Part shown: piece after piece, positions 44,559 through 52,366 of the stretch
Layout: each line of letters starts with the position of its first letter
Position numbering within the stretch: the stretch's first letter is position 1
Source: Salinimicrobium soli
GTDB taxonomy: Bacteria > Bacteroidota > Bacteroidia > Flavobacteriales > Flavobacteriaceae
DNA length: 64,000 nucleotides
Direction: 5' to 3'
Assembly: GCF_048323655.1 (NCBI RefSeq)
Contig: NZ_JBLUWW010000001.1
Span: 992,001-1,056,000 of the forward strand
Position numbers and translations under genes: made by a program
Notes under the pieces: generated by a model
Databases searched by the model: none
The model's input: the letters and a program-made list of their open reading frames with translations, nothing else
What the model was told of the DNA's origin: nothing

Positions 44559-47192
44559 TTATTGACTCGTATCCTTCTTTTTCTTTTTTCCGCCCAACAG
44601 GCCGCCCAAAATATCTTTTGCGGCTTCTTTCACCACATCTTTTTGAGGTGCCACCGTATCTTTCTGCGGAACGGGTATTCCTGAAGCAGTAGTGTCTTTT
44701 TTCGTTTTTCCGGTAATAATATCGGTCAGGATGTTTTTTCCCTTTTCTTTAAGTTGATCAGTCTGGGAGGCAATGATGCGTTGGGTAAGGTTGTTCACAG
44801 CCTGTTGCATATCAAGACTTATTTTAGGGCTGGTGAAAGTCCCGGTGATATCCACCGGAAGGGCCACAGCCATTGTATCCTGTTGCTGAGCCGTAAGTTT
44901 TGAAAGAGTTACCCCAATTTCATTTCCCAGGTATTTAGCCGGTACGGCCAGAGCTATGTTGTAATTGAGGTCTTTATTAAAACCGTGGCTTCCCGAAGCC
45001 CTGCCTTTGATCCCCTTAATGTTGAAATCAAAAGGCGGTACTTCCACCTGTCCATTCTTGAAGATAAGAGAAGTCTTAAGGTCTTTGAGGTCCAGATTAT
45101 TGAGATCAACGAATTTCAGGCTTTGATTCAGGCTGGCCAACAGCGGGGTTTGCTCGGGATTCACGCGGGCTCCCAAAATTTCAGCAAGGGCATTTCCTGC
45201 GAGCGTTTGCAGTTGAGGGGTAAGATCTTCATTGAGATCTCCGTTGAGCTTGATCTGGGTGGTAAGATTACCCTGTAAAGCTTTTGCAATAGGAGCCAGA
45301 TTTTGCAACAGTTCCATATCCACAAATGCCCGGGCTATGTCAATGGAATTCAGCTGTAGGTCCATTTTGAAATTAGGAACAGTCTCTCGGGTGGAGACGG
45401 TACCGTTGAGGGCAATGTTTCCGTTGAAGATAGAGGCGGTAACATTGTTGAGCGAAGCGGTTTCATCAACTATTTCCAAACTTCCGGCAGTATTCTGCAG
45501 CATGAGATTGTCATAGAGTACCCGGTCAGCTTTAAAATCGAGCCTGGCATCCAGGAAGGAAGGGATCTTGATAGCCTCTTCTCCTGCCGTTGCAGCTGTC
45601 CTGGTAGTTTCCTTTGTCTTTTCTTCGGAAGCAGTTGGCTTCACCATAAAATCATTGACCGAAAAAGTTTTTGATCGGGCGTCAAATTGTCCCTTCAGTT
45701 TTTGATCGGTGAACAGGTAACCCATCAGTTTCTGAATGGTTCCGTTGAGCACCAGGTCGGTTTGTCCAGTGGTGAGCACGGCATTTTCAAGGCTTGCTCC
45801 ACCCGGATTTAACTTCAGGGTGGCGGTGGCCATTTTCACCTCGTTTGGAATTTCCGGAGAGGTATAACCGAAATTTTTGATGGTCGCCGTTCCGCTGCTC
45901 CTCACATTCTGATATTGTTCCTTTTCTACCGATTCCATGTCGAAGCTGGCAGAGAGATCGGCTGTAACTATTCCGTTGAGATCCTGCTCCAGTTCGAGTG
46001 GATAGGCTTTTTCAATATTCGCAAGGTTAAGAGTTCCGTTCACGCTCATATCTACCAGCATATTGCCGGTAAGGTTTCTTAGGCTTCCCTTCGCATTAAA
46101 AGCGTCCTGATCGATCCTGAACCTCAATTGATCAATGGTCACATACGTTTCCTCTGCGATCCCCGTCTCGTTGACCACTTCTGCTGAAATGCTGATGTCT
46201 TCAACAGCCTTCGGAAGATCAGGGTATTTAAAAGAGGCATTTTTGGAAGCGATATTGATCTTCATCTTTGGGATGTAGGTCTCGTCGACAATTCCGCGGA
46301 TATAGCCGTTGACTATAAAGTCCCCGCTGGTTTGCACGTCTTCAATATTTTTGGAATATTCTTCAGGAATAACAGCCAGGAAATTTTTGAAGGAAGAGGA
46401 AGGAGTCTTAAAGCTGATGTCTACCTCGTTGTTATCCTCATTTACCTGCACGTATCCATCGAAAGTGAGCGGCAGCTGATTGATCAGTGCTTCATTTTCT
46501 AAAAATGTATACCTCAAATTCTCCAGGTCCATTTTAAAGTCGGCATCCAGCTGTACTTTATTCCGGTCAAGATAATTAGTGCCGTCAACCATCAGGCTCA
46601 CCAAAGCCCGGGAGAAGGTAGATAGGGTGGAGGTTTGAGCTGAAAAGTCGCCGTTTCCTTCATGATCGAGCTCTTCCACTATAAGGCCTATTTTGGAAGC
46701 CTCATCGTAATAATTGACGCGTGAATTGTTGATCTCGTAATGATTCACATCGAATTTGAAGCCGGCAGAAGTATCTGCGGGAGTATCATCTTTAATGGCA
46801 ACATCATAATTGGCGTTGCCCAGGGAGTCGATCTTGATGTTTAACAGCGTTTCATTGATGGTAAGGGCGTCTATCTTTTTAGCTTCCCCGCCGCCTTTGA
46901 AAAGTTCGTAAACAGACATTTGAAGGATCACTTCTTTGCTCAAAGCAAGCGTGTCGCCCTCAAAAGGTGCCTTATTGATCACCTTCAGGTCTTCGATCTG
47001 TAAAGTGGCATCGGGAAAATTTCGGAATAGGCTTAGGTCGATATCAGCAAAGGAGACCTCCGCATTGAGGTTATCATTGATAGTCTTTTGGACCAGGTCT
47101 TTCAGTTGCTTTTCGAAAATAACAGGGGCCAATAGAAGGATCAGCAGGATCACTCCTAAAACAATGGCTAAAATTTTAAGGAACTTTTTCAT
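44559..47192 (-). CDS. AsmA-family envelope protein
   Basis: 877 residues: one N-terminal membrane helix (about 5-24) followed by a long beta-rich periplasmic domain starting QLKDLVQKTINDNLNAEVSFADIDLSLFRNFPDATLQIEDLKV, the AsmA N-terminal pattern, and a C-terminal AsmA_2-like part (about 600-800). The tail is Lys/Asp-rich (GKKKKKDTSQ). AsmA-like proteins are thought to form lipid-transfer bridges between the membranes. Divergent from folK with 185 bp between. Confidence 0.88.
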   Translation of the reverse strand: MKKFLKILAIVLGVILLILLLAPVIFEKQLKDLVQKTINDNLNAEVSFADIDLSLFRNFPDATLQIEDLKVINKAPFEGDTLALSKEVILQMSVYELFKGGGEAKKIDALTINETLLNIKIDSLGNANYDVAIKDDTPADTSAGFKFDVNHYEINNSRVNYYDEASKIGLIVEELDHEGNGDFSAQTSTLSTFSRALVSLMVDGTNYLDRNKVQLDADFKMDLENLRYTFLENEALINQLPLTFDGYVQVNEDNNEVDISFKTPSSSFKNFLAVIPEEYSKNIEDVQTSGDFIVNGYIRGIVDETYIPKMKINIASKNASFKYPDLPKAVEDISISAEVVNETGIAEETYVTIDQLRFRIDQDAFNAKGSLRNLTGNMLVDMSVNGTLNLANIEKAYPLELEQDLNGIVTADLSASFDMESVEKEQYQNVRSSGTATIKNFGYTSPEIPNEVKMATATLKLNPGGASLENAVLTTGQTDLVLNGTIQKLMGYLFTDQKLKGQFDARSKTFSVNDFMVKPTASEEKTKETTRTAATAGEEAIKIPSFLDARLDFKADRVLYDNLMLQNTAGSLEIVDETASLNNVTASIFNGNIALNGTVSTRETVPNFKMDLQLNSIDIARAFVDMELLQNLAPIAKALQGNLTTQIKLNGDLNEDLTPQLQTLAGNALAEILGARVNPEQTPLLASLNQSLKFVDLNNLDLKDLKTSLIFKNGQVEVPPFDFNIKGIKGRASGSHGFNKDLNYNIALAVPAKYLGNEIGVTLSKLTAQQQDTMAVALPVDITGTFTSPKISLDMQQAVNNLTQRIIASQTDQLKEKGKNILTDIITGKTKKDTTASGIPVPQKDTVAPQKDVVKEAAKDILGGLLGGKKKKKDTSQ

Positions 47193-47377
47193 TTTTGAAT
47201 TGATTGGAATTCCGGTCTAAAAATTCTGAAAGATCTATTTTCTGCCTCATTGCAAATTATAGGTTAACCCTCCAAAAACCTGAAACTCTTTCCCACAAAG
47301 TTAAGAGTATGTGGTTTTGTTTTATTTAATTTGCTGTGAAATTACAGTTTTCGTCTTACTAAAATTTTCTTAAATCT

Positions 47378-48496
47378 TTGAAGCCTCCTAAGTCTGTTTA
47401 TATCGCCCTTGGTAGTAATGAGGGAGAGCGTTTGACGTTTCTGCAACAGGCCCTGGATAAGATACAACATAAAATCGGGGAAGTGACGGCAGTTTCCAAA
47501 GTTTACGAAACTCCGGCCTGGGGTTTTGAGGGTAAGGCTTTTTTGAATGCCTGTGCCGCAGTGAGCAGCAGGATCGAACCCGAGGAAGTGTTACAGTTGC
47601 TGTTGGAGATCGAAACCGCTCTTGGCCGCAAGAGAACTGCTGCTGCAGGTTATCAGGACAGGTGCATTGATCTGGATATTATTTTATATGACGATGAGAT
47701 ATGGGATAGCGAACACTTAGTGATCCCGCATCCGGAAATGCTGAACCGAAAATTTGTTCTGGTGCCACTAGCCGATATCGCTTCGCATGTACGGCATCCT
47801 TTAAGGAAGCTGCGGATAGGGGAATTGCTGCACTCCACAAATGACGATTCTGAAATTCAGGTTTTTCCGCAGACGCTTAAAAAATTTTCCGGTTTCTCGT
47901 CCCGCTACAACTATATTGCCGTGGAAGGAAATATTGGTGCCGGGAAAACCAGTTTCGCCACCATGGTTTCTCAGGATTTCAACGCAAAGCTTATTCTGGA
48001 ACGGTTTAAAGACAATCCTTTTCTTCCGAAGTTTTATGAAGATCAGCCGCGTTACGCCTTTCCCCTGGAAATGTCATTTTTGGCAGATCGCTACCAGCAG
48101 CTGGCAGATGACTTGGCGCAATACGACCTGTTCAAGGATTTTGTGATCTCAGATTATGATGTATTCAAATCTCTCATCTTTGCCAAGATCACGTTACAGG
48201 AAGATGAATACAACCTCTACCAGAAACTTTTTAATTTGATGTACAAGGAGCTGGTGAAACCGGACCTGTACGTTTATCTCTATCAGAATACCGAGCGCCT
48301 TTTGGAGAATATCAAGAAACGCGGCCGCGAATACGAGCAGAATATTCAGCAGGACTATTTGGCCAATATCAACCGCAGCTATCTTTCCTTTATCAAGTCC
48401 AAGCCCGGGCTTAATGTGAAGATCATAGATATCTCGGAACTCGATTTTGTGAACAACCGGGAAGATTACTTACAGTTGCTGAAGGAGATCTCCTAG
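47378..48496 (+). CDS. folK: Bifunctional FolK pyrophosphokinase / deoxynucleoside kinase fusion
   Basis: 372 residues, two domains. Residues 1-160 are HPPK (FolK): YIALGSNEGER at 8-18, RCIDLDI at 95-101 with the Mg-binding Asp pair, and HPEMLNRKFVLVPL at 118-131; it makes the dihydropterin diphosphate for folate synthesis. Residues 175-372 are a deoxynucleoside kinase: P-loop GNIGAGKT (184-191), ERFKDNPFLPKFYED and an RGREYEQNI lid. The fusion is known in flavobacteria. The start is TTG; no ATG or GTG is available nearby and the TTG puts FolK at its usual N-terminus. Confidence 0.93.
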   Translation: MKPPKSVYIALGSNEGERLTFLQQALDKIQHKIGEVTAVSKVYETPAWGFEGKAFLNACAAVSSRIEPEEVLQLLLEIETALGRKRTAAAGYQDRCIDLDIILYDDEIWDSEHLVIPHPEMLNRKFVLVPLADIASHVRHPLRKLRIGELLHSTNDDSEIQVFPQTLKKFSGFSSRYNYIAVEGNIGAGKTSFATMVSQDFNAKLILERFKDNPFLPKFYEDQPRYAFPLEMSFLADRYQQLADDLAQYDLFKDFVISDYDVFKSLIFAKITLQEDEYNLYQKLFNLMYKELVKPDLYVYLYQNTERLLENIKKRGREYEQNIQQDYLANINRSYLSFIKSKPGLNVKIIDISELDFVNNREDYLQLLKEIS

Positions 48497-48518
48497 GAAT
48501 CAATGTTCAGGAACTGCT

Positions 48519-49064
48519 CTATTCGGGAAGTGCAGAAATTTTCGCGAAGAAATCCCACAGAACCACACCTGCGCTGACAGAAATATTCAAAGAGTGTTTG
48601 CTTCCCAACTGAGGGATCTCGATCACCCCGTCTCCGGCCGATACAACCTTTTGTTGCACGCCTTTCACTTCGTTTCCAAAAACCAGCGCATATTTTTGCC
48701 CTTTTTGAGGGGTGAAGGAATTTAGCATTTGGGCCTTTTCTGCCTGTTCCACAGAAAACACATGAATTTGCTCTTTTTGGAGCTTCTCTACCACAGTCAA
48801 TACATCTTCAGCATATTCCCAATCCACAGTATCAGTAGCTCCCAAAGCGGTTTTTTGAATATCCTTATGAGGCGGAGTAGCAGTGATTCCGCAGAGGTAA
48901 ATTTTTTCGATCAGGAAAGCATCAGCGGTCCTAAAAATGGAGCCGATATTATTAAGGCTTCGCACATTGTCTAAAATGACAATTATGGGAGTTTTTTTGG
49001 CTGCCTTAAATTCTGAAAGACTTTTTCGGTCGAGTTCGCTGTTGCGTAATTTCCTGTTTACCAT
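48519..49064 (-). CDS. SpoU/TrmH-family RNA 2'-O-methyltransferase
   Basis: 181 residues with the three SPOUT motifs: NIGSIFRTADAF (about 40-51), YALVFGNEVKGV (about 127-138) and IPQLGSKHSLNISVSAGVVLWDF at the C-terminus, which form the trefoil knot SAM site. Short form without an extra RNA-binding domain, so tRNA or rRNA target is open. Convergent with folK-dNK. Confidence 0.9.
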   Translation of the reverse strand: MVNRKLRNSELDRKSLSEFKAAKKTPIIVILDNVRSLNNIGSIFRTADAFLIEKIYLCGITATPPHKDIQKTALGATDTVDWEYAEDVLTVVEKLQKEQIHVFSVEQAEKAQMLNSFTPQKGQKYALVFGNEVKGVQQKVVSAGDGVIEIPQLGSKHSLNISVSAGVVLWDFFAKISALPE

Positions 49065-49277
49065 GCCGCAAAATTAAGATTATTTGCCACTTCCGAAGAG
49101 TCAGATCAGCAGGAATATTTCGTTCAGAGAATTCAGGAAAAAGACCCGGTGCAGCAGCAGTAATAGTACTTATTTATATAAATAATTGATTTTTAGATAT
49201 TTAATTAATATAAATAATGTAAATTTATTGGACTCCCCACAATTTTACTTCATAACAATCCGAAATTGAATATAGGT

Positions 49278-49712
49278 ATGAAAACAGTACACGCGCTTTT
49301 TATTGTAATGGGAGTATTTCTTACCAGCCAGCTTACGGCTCAGGAAAATGAGCCGAAAAAGTATTCCAACCCTGAATGGTACCAGGTAGTCCATGTAGAC
49401 TACAAGGCCGGCAAGGAAGATGCGGCCAGGAAGATCATCAATGACTACTTTAAAAAAGCATCTGACAAGGCCGGTACTTCAAAACCGGTAATGGAACTGG
49501 CCCTTAATACGGGAGATTACGATTATCTCTATATCTGGAAGCTTGAGGAAGGACTGCAATCCCTCGATTGGGAAATAAGTCCCCAGGGGCTAAAATGGCA
49601 AAAAGCTTTTGAGGAAATGGTAGGTGGAAAAGATAAGGCCAAGGAATTGGGGGATGAGTATTCCTCATATGTAAGTAAGGTGAAAGTCGAACTGGCCAGA
49701 AAGGATAATTAG
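49278..49712 (+). CDS. Small secreted protein, unknown
   Basis: 144 residues from the ATG at 49278 (a TTG at 49266 is in frame but upstream of the signal peptide). Signal peptide ends LTAQ. Body: EWYQVVHVDYKAGKEDAARKIINDYFKKASDKAG ... DYDYLYIWKLEEGLQSLDWE ... GLKWQKAFEEMVGGKDKAKE, suggestive of a dimeric alpha/beta-barrel-like fold, but no family is certain. A second secreted gene follows 33 bp downstream, so they are probably an operon. Confidence 0.65.
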   Translation: MKTVHALFIVMGVFLTSQLTAQENEPKKYSNPEWYQVVHVDYKAGKEDAARKIINDYFKKASDKAGTSKPVMELALNTGDYDYLYIWKLEEGLQSLDWEISPQGLKWQKAFEEMVGGKDKAKELGDEYSSYVSKVKVELARKDN

Positions 49713-49745
49713 GTCGGTAATAAAAATAAAATAATTCTAAAAGTG

Positions 49746-50531
49746 ATGAAAAACAAACTAACAAGTCTCAACTGGTTCCTGTGTGTAATGCTACTGCTGG
49801 GAACAAATGTATTTGCGCAGGATCCTTCCCGTGAAGATTCTAAACACTATAAAGTGGAAATGGAAAATGATGAGGTGCGGGTACTCCGCATTAAGTACGC
49901 TCCCGGAGATACTTCTGTAATGCACGAACACCCCAAAGGGGTAGTGGTCTTTTTGACTGACAGCAAAGTAGGTTTTACCCTTCCCGATAAAAAGGAAATG
50001 GCCATGCAGGCAAAGGCAGGAGAGGTGATCTGGACCGACGGCGGAAAACATAAACCCACAAATACCAGCGGGGAATCGCTGGAGGCCATTCAGATAGAAT
50101 TGAAAGATGGTGGTGACAGGTATACCACCTCCTCTTCCGAGATAAGTCAAACTAAGAAACTTATTGAGCAATACGAGAACCAGGAATGGGATAACTGGAA
50201 GAACCATTATGCCGACGGGGCGAAAATATTCCACAATAACTGGGATGAAGCCGCTACTCCAGATCAATTCATTCAGTCGCAAAAAGACCTTTTAAAGCAG
50301 GTTTCTGCTTATGAATTTGTAGATGATCCTATTTTCTTTGAACAGGTGGTGGACGATGACGGGAAAAAGTGGGTCTACGTCTGGGGGACCTGGCAGGGTA
50401 CTTTAAAAGGTAGTGGTGAGCAGTTGCGCATTCCTGTACATCTGGCCCTGGAGTATAAAGACGGTAAGATCATTGAGGAATTCGGTTTTTACGATCTTTC
50501 TACTTTTATGGAGAAAACAAAAGGAATGTAA
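49746..50531 (+). CDS. Secreted cupin plus SnoaL-like two-domain protein
   Basis: 261 residues from ATG 49746. Signal peptide ends VFAQ. Residues about 30-120 form a cupin (VRVLRIKYAPGDTSVMHEHPKGVVVFLTD ... GEVIWTDGGKHKPTN) with HxH-type ligands (H59/H61 region) and a later His; residues about 135-261 look like a SnoaL/NTF2-like domain (WDNWKNHYADGAKIFHNN ... VWGTWQGTLKGSGEQLRIPVHLALEYKDGKIIEEFGFYD). The fusion and export suggest an extracytoplasmic ligand-binding or isomerase-type protein; substrate unknown. Confidence 0.7.
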   Translation: MKNKLTSLNWFLCVMLLLGTNVFAQDPSREDSKHYKVEMENDEVRVLRIKYAPGDTSVMHEHPKGVVVFLTDSKVGFTLPDKKEMAMQAKAGEVIWTDGGKHKPTNTSGESLEAIQIELKDGGDRYTTSSSEISQTKKLIEQYENQEWDNWKNHYADGAKIFHNNWDEAATPDQFIQSQKDLLKQVSAYEFVDDPIFFEQVVDDDGKKWVYVWGTWQGTLKGSGEQLRIPVHLALEYKDGKIIEEFGFYDLSTFMEKTKGM

Positions 50532-50570
50532 CAGGCAAAATAAACTTTAGATCAGCCTTTCGAGTGCTGT

Positions 50571-50609
50571 GTCCATCCGTTCCGGTTTCGGGGCGGATGG
50601 ACTTTTTTT
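50571..50609 (+). terminator. Terminator of the cupin gene
   Basis: GTCCATCCG (50571-50579) / CGGATGGAC (50594-50602), 9-bp perfect stem, 14-nt loop, then seven T. Confidence 0.92.
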
Positions 50610-50727
50610 AAGGGAGCAGGAGCAGCACGAAATGATTGTGAGTTGCTTAACAAATCCCTTCTTGGGGATTTAAAAAAAATCTTTTAAATTCAAATTTAAT
50701 TTTTAAAAATCTAATAACTAAGTGTTT

Positions 50728-51063
50728 ATGGAGAAGGAGAGACAATATTGGACAAAGGCAGAACTTGAGATCTATATCCTGCTTCTCTGTGCCAACGCAG
50801 ATTCAAATATGACACCCGAAGAGCTGGAATTGATAAAGACAAAAACAGACAGGGAGACCTTTGAGAAGGTGTATGGTGAGTTTTCAGGAGATACAGAAGA
50901 AGAGAGTCTTGATAAAATTCAGGAAAATCTGGTGATTCACGAATACTCTCACAAAGAACTTGTGGAGCTAAGAAAAGAAATGTTCGAGGTCTTCTTTTCA
51001 GATAAGAAATTCAGTGTCATGGAAAAAACGCTTGACAAGATCCTCAACAACATTTTGTATTAA
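50728..51063 (+). CDS. Small acidic TerB-like protein, unknown
   Basis: 111 residues from ATG 50728. Helical and acidic (WTKAELEIYILLLCANADSNMTPEELELIKTKTDRETFEKVYGEF ... MFEVFFSDKKFSVMEKTLDKILNNILY), with two D-x-N/D-x-x-x-x-E-like turns as in TerB-type helical proteins. Cytoplasmic. The resemblance is weak. Closed by a strong terminator. Confidence 0.55.
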   Translation: MEKERQYWTKAELEIYILLLCANADSNMTPEELELIKTKTDRETFEKVYGEFSGDTEEESLDKIQENLVIHEYSHKELVELRKEMFEVFFSDKKFSVMEKTLDKILNNILY

Positions 51064-51084
51064 AAAGTTCCCTTTATCGATATC

Positions 51085-51114
51085 AAAAAAGAGGCTTTTT
51101 GAGCCTCTTTTTTG
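51085..51114 (+). terminator. Terminator
   Basis: AAAAAAGAGGCT (51085-51096) / AGCCTCTTTTTT, 12-bp perfect arms including A/T runs. Confidence 0.92.
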
Positions 51115-51301
51115 TATACAAGTAACTTGTAATAATTCGAATTACATGGTTAAAAATCAGTTATTTACGCGTTGTTTATTGTATCTTTGAAGTTCCTCCA
51201 GATCGAGATATGAGTAGTTCCCCCTGCGCCCAATTTCCCAAAAAGGTGAAATATTGATGTTGTTGTTCCTGCCTGTTCTGTAAAATCCTAAAATTTTTGG
51301 T

Positions 51302-52366
51302 ATGCTACGGGTTCTTAGAAATCTGCGTCGAAAAGTCTTTAGAGGAAGCCGATTGACAAGATATTTATTCTATGCAGTGGGGGAGATCGTTTTGGTGGTC
51401 ATTGGGATACTCATCGCCTTACAGATCAACAACTGGAACCAGCGGCGACAGAAGGATATTTTGTTCAACAACTCGCTGGAGCAGTTGTATAATTCCATCA
51501 AATTGGATACCGAATCCCTTGCCTTTGCTATGGAATTCACCAGCGGCCAAATTACCCTCATTGACAGCCTTTTGAAGAACCCGAAAGCTTTTCCTGAGGA
51601 TATCACTCCCAATATACTGTTCTACCTGGATGAAGAATTCGATATCGAAATCCATAGCCTGGAAACAGCTTCACTTATTACGACACTGGATTACGATCCC
51701 GCTGATGAAGGTCAACGAGAAATAGCCAAAGAACTCACTTCTTATTCCAGCTTTCACAGTTCAGGCAGGAATAAGAGCGAACGAAAACTTTCTGCCTTCC
51801 TTGAACAGGAAAATGTACCGAACCCCAAACCCTCTTTCGGATTTAGCTCCTTTAATAATTTCAATTACTCCGATTCGAGTTTTTACAGTAAAGCGAATAA
51901 GGAGAAAGTGGCCGAGTTGCTTCGAACTGACGAGATGCGCTCAATTCTGCTCACCTTAAGAGCTCAAAAAGAGATCTTTGTAATAGTGGACTATTTTACC
52001 TTTTATGAAGATGGTATTTCAATCCTGAACAGGTTAAAGGCTTACAATCCCGACCTCAAACTACTTTATAAAGAAGTGGGCATTTTAGGCACAGCTTTAC
52101 CCAACGGCTGGGAAAAATCTGTGCCCATGAAACTTATAGATCCCGAAAAAAGCCTGTGGGAACTGGATGTAAGCCTAAAGCAGGGTGAAGTAAAATTTAG
52201 AACCCGTGATAGTTGGCGTACCAATTGGGGAGGAAAAACCTTTCCTTCCGGAACTACCATTTACTTTGGAGACAACATTCCTGTAGAGGAAGGCGATTAC
52301 CGGGTCAGGTTAAACCTGCTGGAAAACACCTACGAGTTCATCAAACGTCAACCCCTCCTTAATTAG
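51302..52366 (+). CDS. DUF6090-type membrane protein with C-terminal SusE/SusF-like domain
   Basis: 354 residues. The N-terminus SRLTRYLFYAVGEIVLVVIGILIALQINNWNQ (one membrane helix, about 23-42) is the hallmark of DUF6090 proteins, which are abundant and uncharacterised in flavobacteria. The middle is helical. The last 70 residues (LWELDVSLKQGEVKFRTRDSWRTNWGG ... GDNIPVEEGDYRVRLNLLENTYEF) resemble the beta-sandwich repeats of SusE/SusF glycan-binding lipoproteins. A -7 box TATCTTTG is at 51182-51189. The 3' end overlaps the convergent beta-helix gene by 8 bp. Confidence 0.75.
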   Translation: MLRVLRNLRRKVFRGSRLTRYLFYAVGEIVLVVIGILIALQINNWNQRRQKDILFNNSLEQLYNSIKLDTESLAFAMEFTSGQITLIDSLLKNPKAFPEDITPNILFYLDEEFDIEIHSLETASLITTLDYDPADEGQREIAKELTSYSSFHSSGRNKSERKLSAFLEQENVPNPKPSFGFSSFNNFNYSDSSFYSKANKEKVAELLRTDEMRSILLTLRAQKEIFVIVDYFTFYEDGISILNRLKAYNPDLKLLYKEVGILGTALPNGWEKSVPMKLIDPEKSLWELDVSLKQGEVKFRTRDSWRTNWGGKTFPSGTTIYFGDNIPVEEGDYRVRLNLLENTYEFIKRQPLLN

